From PALSA-607 sp036509315 (GTDB lineage Bacteria > Actinomycetota > Actinomycetes > Acidothermales > Acidothermaceae), in contig DATCFU010000063.1 in NCBI GenBank assembly GCA_036509315.1, forward strand, positions 1 through 25,565: a DNA stretch of 25,565 nucleotides, given 5' to 3'. Under the pieces are notes generated by a model that had not been told where the DNA came from, did not search any database, and saw only the letters and a program-made list of their open reading frames with translations. Both the position numbers and the translations under genes were made by a program. The stretch's first letter is position 1. Each line of letters begins with the position of its first letter. Positions 16,272-25,156 of this stretch are shown here, piece after piece.

Positions 16272-17710
16272 TTCCGGCATGGTTGCCTGCGGCCGCCCAT
16301 GATGCGCCTTGGCACGAGTTGACGGTCTGCGTGGCTGGCGTCGGAATATCCGGTGTTGCGTGTTCGCGGGTACTGCGCGCACTTGGTGCTGACGTGATAG
16401 CGGTCGACGCCGGTGTCAGCGAGAGGGAACAGCGAGCCGCAGCTGATCTGAGAACGCAAGGTGTCGAGGTCCGGCTCGGTGACGGGGACACGTTGCCCAC
16501 CGAAGCTCAACTCGTCGTGACGTCTCCCGGCTGGCGTCGGGAGTCGCCGTTATTCTTAGCGGCTGCCGCGTCGGGTGTCCCGGTGTGGGGTGAGCCCGAG
16601 CTGGCTTGGCGGTTACGCGAACCCGGTGCACCCGCGTGGCTGGTCGTCACCGGCACCGATGGAAAGACAACGGCCACCTTGATGCTCGCGTCGATACTGC
16701 GGGCGGCCGGACACCGCACGGCAACCGCCGGCAATATCGGCACTGCACTTGTCGAGGTCGTCAATGGCCCCTACGACGCGTTGGCTGTCGAACTCGGCAG
16801 CTTTCAGTTGCATTGGTCACGGTCGGTTACCCCTGTCGCCGCCGCGGTTCTCAACGTCGCACCCGACCACCTCGATTGGTGGGGGGACTCCTTCGATGAC
16901 TACGTAGCTGCCAAGGGCCTCGCGTTTGCGCACGAGGAGACCTGTGCCGTCGGCAACGCAGACGATGCGGTTAGTACGCGCTTGCTTGCTCGCGCCCCAG
17001 GGCGCCGAGTTGCCTTCACGTTGAACAGTCCACGCCCGCACCAACTCGGGATGGTGGAAGACCTTCTTGTCGACCGGGCCTTCGTTGATGATGCCGACAA
17101 CGAGGCGGTTGAGGTTGCCACACTGGCTGACGTCATCGTTCCGGGCCTACACAACGTTGCCAATGCGCTTGCCGCCGCAGCACTCGCCCGGGCTTATGGC
17201 GTCGCGCCGGATGCCGTCGCTGCGGGACTGAGGGCATTTACCCCCGCACCACATCGGATTGCCGAAGTTGCAGTGATCGACGGGGTTCGCTTCATCGATG
17301 ACTCGAAAGCCACTAGCCCGCATGCGGCAGCGGCATCGCTGACGTCCTTTGAGTCCGTCGTGTGGATCGCGGGCGGACTCGGCAAGGGCATCGCATTCGA
17401 TGAAGTGGTTCGAATGGCCGCGCCGCGCCTGCGGGCCGTCGTGCTCATGGGTGCGTGCAGAGCGGAAATCTCCGATGCACTCGCGCGACACGCACCAGAT
17501 GTCCGCGTGGTCGAGGTCCCTACGCCCGAGACTAACCAGGTGGAAGTCGTCATGGATCACGTGGTCGCACAGGCACTGGAATTGGCGACCGCCGGCGACA
17601 CTGTGTTGCTCGCACCGGCCGCCGCGTCGATGGACATGTTCCGCGACTATGGCCATCGGGGCGACGTCTTCGCAGCTGCGGTGCGCAGGCTCCAGGAGCG
17701 CGCGCGATGA
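16259..17710 (+). CDS. murD: UDP-MurNAc-L-alanine:D-glutamate ligase MurD
   Basis: A 483-residue Mur ligase adding D-glutamate. It has an N-terminal Rossmann fold (TVCVAGVGISGVACSRVL) and an ATP loop GTDGKTT (132-138), in which Asp stands where MurE has Asn. The central region has LNVAPDHLDWWG, and the C-terminal domain has FIDDSKATSPHAAAASL and LLAPAAASMDMFRDYGHRG, both typical of MurD. I chose the ATG at 16259, which overlaps mraY by 13 nt; GTG 16268 is an alternative. The frame is open upstream to 15917, but that part is mraY read in another frame. The stop overlaps the ftsW start as ATGA. Confidence 0.95.
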   Translation: MAVVIPAWLPAAAHDAPWHELTVCVAGVGISGVACSRVLRALGADVIAVDAGVSEREQRAAADLRTQGVEVRLGDGDTLPTEAQLVVTSPGWRRESPLFLAAAASGVPVWGEPELAWRLREPGAPAWLVVTGTDGKTTATLMLASILRAAGHRTATAGNIGTALVEVVNGPYDALAVELGSFQLHWSRSVTPVAAAVLNVAPDHLDWWGDSFDDYVAAKGLAFAHEETCAVGNADDAVSTRLLARAPGRRVAFTLNSPRPHQLGMVEDLLVDRAFVDDADNEAVEVATLADVIVPGLHNVANALAAAALARAYGVAPDAVAAGLRAFTPAPHRIAEVAVIDGVRFIDDSKATSPHAAAASLTSFESVVWIAGGLGKGIAFDEVVRMAAPRLRAVVLMGACRAEISDALARHAPDVRVVEVPTPETNQVEVVMDHVVAQALELATAGDTVLLAPAAASMDMFRDYGHRGDVFAAAVRRLQERAR

Positions 17711-19026
17711 CCACGACCACGAGGCCGCCGAACACCACGACGCCAGCCACGCCGGCACCGAACACGCAGACACCGACCACGGGTGCGGAGGGCACAGTCA
17801 CTGCGCTGTGGTCGAAGATCGAGAACCCGCCGGTGCTCTGGCGGCCCCTGGCGTCGTACTACTTGCTGCTGGCAAGCACCGCACTGCTTGTCGGATTCGG
17901 CGTCGTCATGGTGTGGTCGTCGTCCTACGTCGAATCCGACCAGGTGTCATTCGCCGTGGTCGACAAACAACTGCTGTGGTTGTCGATTGGCATCCCATTG
18001 CTGCTCGTAGCGAGCCGGCTACCGTTGAAGGTGTTCCGGTTCCTTGCCTATCCCGCGTTGTTCGCGTCGTGCGGATTGTTGGTCGCCGTCCTGATCCCGG
18101 GCCTCGGGGTCTCGGCAAACGGCGCGACGCGGTGGGTCGCCTTCGGTGGTCCGTTCACGATTCAGCCGTCTGAGTTCGCCAAGCTGGGCTTGGTGTTGTG
18201 GGGCGCGGACTTACTCGCGCGCAAACACAAACTGGGCACGCTCGACAGTTACCGGCGGATCCTGGTGCCACTCCTGCCGGTCACGCTCTTGGTGCTCGTG
18301 TTGATTGAGAAGGAGCACGACCTCGGCACGATGCTCGTCGTGCTCACCATCGTGTTGTCGCTGCTGTGGGTCGTCGGCGCGCCACTGCGACTGTTCGCGG
18401 TCACCATGCTCGCTGTCGTGGGCGGCGTCAGCTACCTCGCGATCAGCGAGCCCTATCGACTGCAGCGGCTCTTGAGCTTCAGCCACCCGTTCAAGGACTG
18501 CCTCAACACCGGGTGGCAGTCGTGCCAGGGCATCTACGGCCTCGGTGCCGGGGGCTGGTGGGGCGTCGGTCTAGGCAGCAGCCGTCAAAAGTGGGGCTAT
18601 CTGCCGGAGGCGCACACCGACTTCATATTCGCCATCATCGGTGAAGAGTTGGGGCTAGTCGGTACAATCGCAGTCCTGATTTTGTTTGCAGTGCTGGCTT
18701 ATTCGGGCATCCGGGTCGCGCAACGGAGCCGAGACATGTTCTCCCGATTGGCGGCGTCGGCGATCGTCGCGTGGCTGCTCGTTCAAGCTCTCGTCAACGT
18801 CGGCGCAGTAATCGGCTTGCTGCCGATCACGGGCATCCCGTTACCACTGATATCGGCCGGCGGCTCGTCGCTGATACCAACGATGTTCGCGTTGGGCATG
18901 TTGATGTCGCTCGCGCGGCGAGAGCCGAGCGCTGCGGCTGCGATCGCCGCGCGAGGTCCCAACGTGTTTCGCCGAGGCCTGCACAAGACCGCAGTTGTAT
19001 TGCATCTGTCGCGTGGCGGTCGGTGA
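17707..19026 (+). CDS. ftsW: Septal peptidoglycan glycosyltransferase FtsW (SEDS family)
   Basis: A 439-residue SEDS protein that polymerises lipid II at the septum with FtsI. A Thr/Pro-rich cytoplasmic N-tail (about residues 1-27) precedes some ten membrane helices. Family motifs are FTIQPSEFAKLGLVL, the extracytoplasmic LPEAHTDFIFAIIGEELGL with the conserved Asp, and GIPLPLISAGGSS. The ATG overlaps the murD stop (ATGA). In a dcw cluster with ftsI this is FtsW rather than RodA. It sits between murD and murG, the usual order. Confidence 0.96.
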   Translation: MTTTTRPPNTTTPATPAPNTQTPTTGAEGTVTALWSKIENPPVLWRPLASYYLLLASTALLVGFGVVMVWSSSYVESDQVSFAVVDKQLLWLSIGIPLLLVASRLPLKVFRFLAYPALFASCGLLVAVLIPGLGVSANGATRWVAFGGPFTIQPSEFAKLGLVLWGADLLARKHKLGTLDSYRRILVPLLPVTLLVLVLIEKEHDLGTMLVVLTIVLSLLWVVGAPLRLFAVTMLAVVGGVSYLAISEPYRLQRLLSFSHPFKDCLNTGWQSCQGIYGLGAGGWWGVGLGSSRQKWGYLPEAHTDFIFAIIGEELGLVGTIAVLILFAVLAYSGIRVAQRSRDMFSRLAASAIVAWLLVQALVNVGAVIGLLPITGIPLPLISAGGSSLIPTMFALGMLMSLARREPSAAAAIAARGPNVFRRGLHKTAVVLHLSRGGR

Positions 19027-19032
19027 CCTCGG

Positions 19033-20169
19033 GTGCACGTGGTGCTCGCCGGCGGGGGTACCGCCGGCCATGTCGAGCCCGCCCTTGCCGTCGCCGATGC
19101 GTTGCGACGTCGCGACCCCGAGGTCGGTATCACCATGCTCGGCACCGCCCGCGGACTCGAGACCCGGTTGGTACCGGCACGCGGCTATGACCTTGCACTC
19201 ATACCGCCGGTGCCGTTGCCGCGGTCGCTCACGCCGTCCTTCCTGACAGTCCCGACCCGCATGCGCACAGCCGTGCGTGAAGCCACCGCCATTTTCGACA
19301 ACGTCGGCGCCGACGTTGTTGTCGGCTTCGGTGGGTACGTCGCGTTGCCGGCCTATCTTGCCGCCAGGGGCGCAAAGTTGCCGTTCGTGGTGCATGAGGC
19401 CAACGCGAAGCCTGGCCTGGCCAACCGATGGGGTGCACGCTTCACGCCCTACGTCGCGGCGAGCACACCTGACCCGAAGCTGCCCCACGCGCGGGTGATC
19501 GGCGTCCCGCTCCGACGAGCGATCAGCACACTCGACCGCGCCGAACTTCGCGGCCGCGCGCGCGCCGAGCTCGGCCTGCTTGACGGCGCTCCGACCTTGC
19601 TGGTTTCAGGGGGATCGCAAGGAGCGCGCTCGCTGAATCGCGCCGTCGTTGGTGCAGTGGCAGACTTGCTGGCCGCCGGTATCCAGGTGCTGCACATCGC
19701 GGGTCCGACTCAGCTCGGTGACGTTGATGCCGCGAAACCTGAGCCGATTGCCGGCGAGCCGCCCTACGTGCTGGTGGCCTACGTCGACCACATGGAGCTG
19801 GCGTACGCTGCCGCCGACCTCATGCTGTGCCGTGCCGGTGCCATGACGTGCGCCGAGCTCACCGCGGTCGGCCTGCCCGGGATCTATGTGCCGCTGCCTC
19901 ATGGCAACGGCGAGCAGCGCTTCAACGCCCAGCCCATCGTCGACTCGGGCGGCGGACTTTTAGTCTCGGACGCCGAACTACGCCCGGCCTGGATCCGTGA
20001 CCAGCTCATCCCGTTGCTGACGAACCCGCGCAGGCTCCGGACCATGTCGGTGCGAGCCGCCGATTTGGGCCGTCGCGATGCGGACGAGAAAATGGTCGAC
20101 ATGATCGTCGAAGCGTCGGGCAGCCGTGCGCAGCGAGCGGGGCGGCCGCGCGGCGGGCGCGGGAAATGA
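19033..20169 (+). CDS. murG: UDP-GlcNAc:lipid I N-acetylglucosaminyltransferase MurG
   Basis: A 378-residue GT-B glycosyltransferase that makes lipid II on the inner face of the membrane. The N-terminal glycine loop is VLAGGGTAGHVEPALAVA (4-21). The acceptor-side region has VVGFGGYVALPAYLAA and FVVHEANAKPGLANR. The nucleotide-sugar domain has LLVSGGSQGARSLN, CRAGAMTCAEL and YVPLPHGNGEQRFNA. An in-frame stop (the ftsW TGA) lies 9 nt upstream, so the start is GTG 19033 or GTG 19039; the first matches the family. The ribosome site is weak, so re-initiation after ftsW is likely. The 3' end overlaps murC as ATGA. Confidence 0.96.
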   Translation: MHVVLAGGGTAGHVEPALAVADALRRRDPEVGITMLGTARGLETRLVPARGYDLALIPPVPLPRSLTPSFLTVPTRMRTAVREATAIFDNVGADVVVGFGGYVALPAYLAARGAKLPFVVHEANAKPGLANRWGARFTPYVAASTPDPKLPHARVIGVPLRRAISTLDRAELRGRARAELGLLDGAPTLLVSGGSQGARSLNRAVVGAVADLLAAGIQVLHIAGPTQLGDVDAAKPEPIAGEPPYVLVAYVDHMELAYAAADLMLCRAGAMTCAELTAVGLPGIYVPLPHGNGEQRFNAQPIVDSGGGLLVSDAELRPAWIRDQLIPLLTNPRRLRTMSVRAADLGRRDADEKMVDMIVEASGSRAQRAGRPRGGRGK

Positions 20170-21599
20170 ACGCGACTTCAGGGTCGCAGGCACTTGGTGA
20201 GCTCGGTGTCGTGCATTTCATCGGCATCGGTGGCGGCGGTATGTCTGGCATCGCCCGCATCATGCTCACCCGCGGCGCAACAGTGACCGGCAGTGATGCC
20301 AAGGAGGGTCGGGTGCTCGCGGCGCTGCGAGTGCTCGGCGCCAAGGTGTTCGTTGGCCACGATGCGGCAAACCTCGGCGCTGCCGATACCGTCGTGGTGT
20401 CGACGGCGATCCAGGAATCCAATCCCGAACTCATCGAAGCGCGCACCCGGGGCTTGCGGATACTGCCGCGTGCGGCCGCGCTGGCCTCGGTGATGGCCGG
20501 TCGCCGCGGAATCGCAGTCGCCGGTACGCATGGGAAGACCACAACGACCTCGATGCTTGCGCGTGCACTGCAGCACTGTGGCGAGGATCCGTCATTCGCC
20601 ATCGGTGCCGATCTCAACGAGCCGGGCTCCAACGCGCATGACGGCGTTGGTGGACTGTTTGTTGCTGAGGCGGACGAGAGCGACGAGAGCTTCCTCTTGC
20701 TGTCACCGTTCGCCGCGATCGTGACCAACATCGAGGCGGACCACCTCAATCACTACGCCGGCATTGCCGAGATTCATCAGGCGTTCGAGCGCTTCGCCCA
20801 ACGGCTGGCACCAGACGGTTTCTTGGCGTTATGTGCTGACGACCCTGGCGCGATGCAACTCGCGTGTTTTGCACGACGGGTTGGGATCGACGTCCGGACC
20901 TATGGCGAATCTGCCGATGCCGATGTGCGAATCGCCAAGCTTCAGTTGGCGGGTACCGGTTCGTCTTTCCAAATCGTCGCAGGCGGACGTCGATTGGGTG
21001 AGGTCGTTTTGCGAGTGCCGGGTCGGCACAACGCACTCAACGCGGCTGCGGCGACGACGGTTGGCCTGGGTCTGGATCTCCCGTTCGCCGAGTTCGCCGC
21101 AGGCCTCACCGTATTCACCGGTGCGCGGCGCCGGTTCGAGCCCAAAGGCGTTGTTAACGGAGTGCGCGTCTACGACGACTACGCACATCACCCGACCGAG
21201 ATCGCGGCGATCCTGCTGGCAGCGCGCGAGGTCGTTGGCAACGGGCGACTGGTCGTTGCGTTCCAAGCGCATCACTACTACCGCACGGCGGATTTCTGCG
21301 CCGAGTTCGGCCAAGCTCTCGGGTTAGCCGACGACGTTGTGGTGATGGAGGTTTACGCACCCGGCGAGACGATGTTGCCCGGCGGCACTGGAACCGCACT
21401 CGCGGCCGCCGTGACATTGCCACCTGATCACGTCGTCTTTGAGCCGTCGTGGTCTGCCGTGCCGGCGCAACTCGCCGAACGTGCGCGACCGGGCGATCTG
21501 GTCTTGACGATGGGCGCGGGGGGAGATGTCGCGATGCTCGGGCCTGAAGTGCTCGAGGCGTTGCGACAACGCGCGCAGACGCCAAGTGCGTTGACCTGA
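20166..21599 (+). CDS. murC: UDP-N-acetylmuramate:L-alanine ligase MurC
   Basis: A 477-residue Mur ligase that adds the first amino acid (L-Ala) to UDP-MurNAc. The N-terminus has HFIGIGGGGMSGIARIM (17-33), the ATP loop is GTHGKTTT (120-127), and the C-terminal domain has VYDDYAHHPTEI and FQAHHYYRTADF, all typical of MurC. The ATG overlaps the murG stop as ATGA. The protein ends normally and is not fused to an FtsQ domain. The next gene is ftsZ, 259 nt downstream; ftsQ, which normally follows murC in actinobacteria, is absent. Confidence 0.97.
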   Translation: MNATSGSQALGELGVVHFIGIGGGGMSGIARIMLTRGATVTGSDAKEGRVLAALRVLGAKVFVGHDAANLGAADTVVVSTAIQESNPELIEARTRGLRILPRAAALASVMAGRRGIAVAGTHGKTTTTSMLARALQHCGEDPSFAIGADLNEPGSNAHDGVGGLFVAEADESDESFLLLSPFAAIVTNIEADHLNHYAGIAEIHQAFERFAQRLAPDGFLALCADDPGAMQLACFARRVGIDVRTYGESADADVRIAKLQLAGTGSSFQIVAGGRRLGEVVLRVPGRHNALNAAAATTVGLGLDLPFAEFAAGLTVFTGARRRFEPKGVVNGVRVYDDYAHHPTEIAAILLAAREVVGNGRLVVAFQAHHYYRTADFCAEFGQALGLADDVVVMEVYAPGETMLPGGTGTALAAAVTLPPDHVVFEPSWSAVPAQLAERARPGDLVLTMGAGGDVAMLGPEVLEALRQRAQTPSALT

Positions 21600-21858
21600 T
21601 TGCGACACGCCGTCACCCGCGTTGACCCTTTGGCGTTCGGGGCTCTAATCTTCGTGACGTTCTCAGGTTGACATAACTATAACGGTCTACTTGAGGATGA
21701 GGGTCGCGGCTCCGGTCTGCGATCGCGCCGTCGGTGGTGGCTTCCCCGGATCACCGCTTGCGCAGTTTGTGCCTCACGAACCGGATTAGCTGTCTCGTGT
21801 GACTGCACGTCTCGCGCGACTGACGATTGACCGACGAGGGAAGGCAAGGCGAAAGTCC
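21600..21858 (+). promoter_or_regulatory. ftsZ promoter and leader region; ftsQ position empty
   Basis: No FtsQ-like peptide is visible in any of the three forward frames. Candidate promoters are TTGACC (21622-21627) with TAATCT (21646-21651) at 18-nt spacing, and TGACGT (21655-21660) with TATAAC (21678-21683) at 17-nt spacing. The segment TTGACATAACTATAAC (21668-21683) resembles a sequence I recall before ftsZ in many actinobacteria. A leader of roughly 170 nt would follow the second promoter. The ribosome site before GTG 21859 is only a purine-rich stretch (GGCGAAAG). Confidence 0.55.
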
Positions 21859-23067
21859 GTGGCAGCACCGCAGAACTACCTCGCGGTCATCAAGGTCGTT
21901 GGGATCGGCGGCGGGGGCGTCAACGCCGTCAACCGGATGATCGAAGTCGGTCTTAAGGGTGTCGAGTTCATCGCCATCAATACCGACGCGCAGGCACTAC
22001 TGATGAGCGACGCCGATGTGAAGCTCGACATCGGTCGCGAGCTCACCCGCGGTTTGGGTGCGGGTGCTGATCCTGAGGTCGGCCGGCAGGCCGCCGAGGA
22101 CCACACCGAGGAAATCGAAGAGGTGCTCAAGGGCGCCGACATGGTGTTCGTGACTGCTGGTGAAGGCGGCGGTACGGGGACCGGTGGCGCACCTGTGGTG
22201 GCCCGGCTGTCGCGTGCACTCGGCGCACTCACGATTGGTGTCGTCACGCGCCCCTTCGGATTCGAGGGCCGTCGTCGCGGCGAGCAAGCCGACGTCGGCA
22301 TTGAAGAACTTCGTGACGAGGTCGACACCCTCATCGTCATTCCCAACGATCGATTGCTGTCGATCAGCGACCGCAAGATCAGCGTGCTCGACGCGTTCAA
22401 GTCGGCCGACCAGGTGCTGCTGCAGGGCGTCTCCGGTATTACCGACCTGATCACCACTCCGGGCCTGATCAACCTCGACTTCGCGGATGTGAAATCGGTG
22501 ATGTCCGGCGCGGGCTCGGCGTTGATGGGCATCGGCTCAGCCCGCGGCGAAGACCGCGCGGTGGCAGCCGCGGAGATGGCGATCTCGAGCCCGTTGCTCG
22601 AAGCATCGATCGAGGGAGCGCACGGCGTGTTATTGTCCGTCGCTGGCGGCTCCGACCTGGGTCTATTCGAGATCAACGAGGCTGCTCAACTTGTCGCCGA
22701 GGCCGCCCACCCCGATGCCAACATCATCTTCGGCGCAGTCATTGACGATGCACTGGGCGACGAGGTTCGCGTTACGGTCATCGCTGCCGGATTCGACGGT
22801 GGTTCGCCGCGACCGGCTCGCCAACCGACCCGTCGGATAGTCGAGACACCACGTCCAACAGATGCGATCGACGACGCGATCAACGTCACGACCGCCCCGC
22901 CCAGTCTTACCCGCACGGAGGCCGCCCGGGTCGAGCCGCGCGAACCTGAGCGGGTGTCCTTGCCCGAGGCTGGCGAGGTGCCGCGCCGCGATCCCGCGCC
23001 ACGTCGCACAATCGTGTTCGAGGACGAGGTCGAAGAAGAACTCGACGTCCCCGACTTCTTGAAGTAG
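21859..23067 (+). CDS. ftsZ: Cell division GTPase FtsZ
   Basis: A 402-residue tubulin-like GTPase that forms the Z ring. The N-terminus VAAPQNYLAVIKVVGIGGGG matches actinobacterial FtsZ, the GTP signature GGGTGTG is at 103-109, and the T7-loop motif NLDFADVKSVM is present. After a variable linker of about 75 residues it ends in EELDVPDFLK, the C-terminal peptide that binds SepF and other partners in this phylum. I chose GTG 21859 because it gives the standard N-terminus. The frame is open to a GTG at 21799, which would add 20 basic residues. The stop abuts the pgeF start. Confidence 0.97.
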   Translation: MAAPQNYLAVIKVVGIGGGGVNAVNRMIEVGLKGVEFIAINTDAQALLMSDADVKLDIGRELTRGLGAGADPEVGRQAAEDHTEEIEEVLKGADMVFVTAGEGGGTGTGGAPVVARLSRALGALTIGVVTRPFGFEGRRRGEQADVGIEELRDEVDTLIVIPNDRLLSISDRKISVLDAFKSADQVLLQGVSGITDLITTPGLINLDFADVKSVMSGAGSALMGIGSARGEDRAVAAAEMAISSPLLEASIEGAHGVLLSVAGGSDLGLFEINEAAQLVAEAAHPDANIIFGAVIDDALGDEVRVTVIAAGFDGGSPRPARQPTRRIVETPRPTDAIDDAINVTTAPPSLTRTEAARVEPREPERVSLPEAGEVPRRDPAPRRTIVFEDEVEEELDVPDFLK

Positions 23068-23787
23068 GTGCTCTGGCTCGGGAGCCTCGGTGGTGACGTG
23101 CGCTTTGCCTTCACCAGTCGGCTAGACGGGTTTAGTGCCGCGCCGTATGACAGCCTCAACCTGAGCTTTAGCGTTGGGGATGACGCCGCCGTCGTTCGAC
23201 GCAACAGAGGCGACGTTCTCGAGCGGCTTGGTGTCCCGCATGCGACCTGGCTGCAGGCGCAGCACGGGGCCCTGGTTCACGTCGTCGAGGGTGCGTCGGA
23301 ACACGAGTCCGGCTACGAAGCCGACGGCCTGGTGACGGCCGCGACCGACGTCGCCCTCGGCGCGTTATCGGCCGACTGCGCACTCGTCGTGCTCTCGGAC
23401 CCATCCGCCGGTCTGGTGGGCAGCCTGCACTGCGGGCGACCCGGCCTGCTGGCCGGTGCGGTCGACGCCATAGTCAGCGCGTTGCGGGAGAACGGCGCCC
23501 GGCAGCTCGTCGCCGCGGTCGGCCCCACCGTGTGTGGCAGCTGTTATGAGGTGCCCGCCGACATGGCGGCGGCGGTGCTGGCGGTTGTCCCCGCCGCGTT
23601 CGCGCGGGCTCGAAGCGGCGGTCCGGCACTCGATGTGCGTGCAGGCGTCATCGACCAGTTGCAGCGCGCCGGGGTGCGCGTCGTGCGATTCGTCGGCGGA
23701 TGTACGCGCGAGGATCCGACCACGTTCTCCTACCGCCGTGACAAAGTCACTGGTCGGATGGGTGCCCTGATCTGGCGATCGGCGTGA
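23068..23787 (+). CDS. pgeF: PgeF/YfiH family protein (peptidoglycan editing factor, purine nucleoside phosphorylase fold)
   Basis: A 239-residue member of the COG1496 family (also called YlmD or laccase-domain protein). The metal and active-site residues are H66 (in QAQHGALV), C104 (in SADCALVVL) and H121 (in SLHCGRPGL), followed by VGPTVCGSCYEV. In E. coli the family removes wrongly built UDP-MurNAc-L-Ser, and several members cleave purine nucleosides. GTG 23068 directly follows the ftsZ stop; GTG 23098 (giving MRFAFTSR) is also possible, so the start is uncertain. The stop overlaps yggS as GTGA. The ftsZ-pgeF-yggS-sepF order is typical of actinobacteria. Confidence 0.92.
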   Translation: MLWLGSLGGDVRFAFTSRLDGFSAAPYDSLNLSFSVGDDAAVVRRNRGDVLERLGVPHATWLQAQHGALVHVVEGASEHESGYEADGLVTAATDVALGALSADCALVVLSDPSAGLVGSLHCGRPGLLAGAVDAIVSALRENGARQLVAAVGPTVCGSCYEVPADMAAAVLAVVPAAFARARSGGPALDVRAGVIDQLQRAGVRVVRFVGGCTREDPTTFSYRRDKVTGRMGALIWRSA

Positions 23788-24536
23788 CTTCGACGAACGG
23801 CGTGACTCCGACGACCAGCGGGCGCGATGCGAGGCGCCGCGAGCTCGCAACGAATCTTCAGCACCTTCGACAACGCATCGCGGCCGCGTGCGCCGCTGCT
23901 GGCCGCCCCGTCGATGACGTTGCAGTCATCGCGATCACGAAGACATTCCCGGCGTCCGATGTTGTGCTGCTTGCCGAGCTTGGCGTGACAGATGTGGGGG
24001 AGAACCGCGATCAGGAAGCCGCTCCCAAGGTTGCAGAGGTGGCGGCTGTGCATGAGCGTTCAAGCGTTCTGCGGTGGCATTTCGTGGGAGCGTTGCAGAC
24101 AAACAAGTGCGCCTCAGTCGTCCGGTACGCCAGCCTTATCCATTCAGTCGACCGGTTGCGCGTCGTTGACGCGCTTGCCCACGCCGCGCAACAAACAGCC
24201 GTCAGTTGTCTTGTCCAGGTAGACCTCGGCGAGACGAGCAGCCCTGGTCGGGCTGGCGCGCGACCCGAGGAGGTCGGTGTTATCGCCGACGCTGTCGCCG
24301 CCGAGTCACGGCTCGAACTCGCGGGGGTGATGGCCGTAGCGCCACTGGGGGCAGACCCAGAAGCGGCGTTTCGAAAGCTCGCCGAAATCGCCGACGCGGT
24401 CCGTCAGCGCCACCCGTTGGCGCGGGTAATCTCGGCGGGGATGAGCGGTGACCTCGAGCAGGCCGTCGCGAACGGCGCAACTCATCTGCGTGTCGGCTCG
24501 GCGTTGCTGGGCGCTCGGCGGCATCCTGTCCGGTAG
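23784..24536 (+). CDS. yggS: YggS/YlmE family pyridoxal phosphate homeostasis protein
   Basis: A 250-residue PLP-binding TIM-barrel protein (PLPBP family). K53 in IAITKTFPAS is the PLP lysine. VGENRDQEA and WHFVGALQTNK are the other family marks, and SAGMSGDLEQAVANGATHLR with VGSALLGARR closes the phosphate site. The family buffers PLP and affects amino-acid pools; no catalytic reaction is established. The GTG start overlaps pgeF as GTGA. The first 18 residues are poorly conserved, and the true start could be slightly further in. Confidence 0.94.
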   Translation: MTSTNGVTPTTSGRDARRRELATNLQHLRQRIAAACAAAGRPVDDVAVIAITKTFPASDVVLLAELGVTDVGENRDQEAAPKVAEVAAVHERSSVLRWHFVGALQTNKCASVVRYASLIHSVDRLRVVDALAHAAQQTAVSCLVQVDLGETSSPGRAGARPEEVGVIADAVAAESRLELAGVMAVAPLGADPEAAFRKLAEIADAVRQRHPLARVISAGMSGDLEQAVANGATHLRVGSALLGARRHPVR

Positions 24537-24545
24537 GGTCCGGAC
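24528..24545. repeat. Inverted repeat at the yggS-sepF junction
   Basis: GTCCGG (24528-24533) and CCGGAC (24540-24545) form a 6-bp stem with a 6-nt loop that contains the yggS stop codon. No T-run follows, so a rho-independent terminator is unlikely. The sepF ATG lies 36 nt downstream. Confidence 0.6.
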
Positions 24546-24581
24546 GAAACCGACGTCTGAGGGGACCAGAGGGAGACACGG

Positions 24582-25142
24582 ATGGCCGTCATGCGCAAGG
24601 CGATGGTCTACCTCGGCCTCGTCGAGGACGACGCCGAGAACTACGACGAATACGACGAATACGAAGCTCCAGCGCCGGTCCCGGCGGGTCGGCGTGCCGG
24701 CCTGCAGGTCGACCGCGCGCCAGCTGCCGAGATCGAGTACGGACGCCGCGGGGCGGCGCCCGACCTGCGTGACCGTGCTCCTGCATACGCCGGGGTCCGG
24801 TCCGGCGGGGGAGCCGCCGCGATGGCGGTTGCTCCGATGGGCTGGGCCGACGCGGCCGCGGGGCCTATCCGTGTAACGACATTGCACCCGCGGACGTATA
24901 ACGAGGCACGCGCGATTGGCGAGCATTTTCGCGAAGGCACGCCGGTGATCATGAATCTCACCGAGATGGATGACGCCGACGCGAAGAGGCTTGTCGACTT
25001 CGCGGCTGGGCTGATCTTTGGTCTGCGTGGCAGTATCGAACGTGTGACCGCGAAGGTCTTTTTGTTGTCGCCGCAGGATGTTGAGGTGACGGCGGAGGAC
25101 AAGCAGCGGATCGCCGAAGGCGGATTCTTCAATCAAAGCTAG
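24582..25142 (+). CDS. sepF: Cell division protein SepF
   Basis: A 186-residue protein that anchors FtsZ to the membrane and is essential for division in actinobacteria, which lack FtsA and ZipA. The N-terminus MAVMRKAMVYLGL is a membrane-binding amphipathic helix. An acidic, Tyr-rich linker follows (ENYDEYDEYEA), and the SepF core spans about residues 95-175 (IRVTTLHPRTYNEARAIGEH, IMNLTEMDDADAKRLVDFAA, GLIFGLRGSIERVTAKVFLL). The ATG at 24582 has a good ribosome site (GGGAG at 24571-24575). It stands 45 nt after yggS, so it is probably part of the same transcript. Confidence 0.96.
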   Translation: MAVMRKAMVYLGLVEDDAENYDEYDEYEAPAPVPAGRRAGLQVDRAPAAEIEYGRRGAAPDLRDRAPAYAGVRSGGGAAAMAVAPMGWADAAAGPIRVTTLHPRTYNEARAIGEHFREGTPVIMNLTEMDDADAKRLVDFAAGLIFGLRGSIERVTAKVFLLSPQDVEVTAEDKQRIAEGGFFNQS

Positions 25143-25156
25143 GCGGCCGGCACGAC

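Noticed and set aside
16640..16670. Asp in the MurD ATP loop (GTDGKTT) as a sign of a defective enzyme
   Set aside because: This position varies among the Mur ligases in the window itself (Asn in MurE, Ser in MurF, His in MurC), and the Lys and Thr residues are intact.
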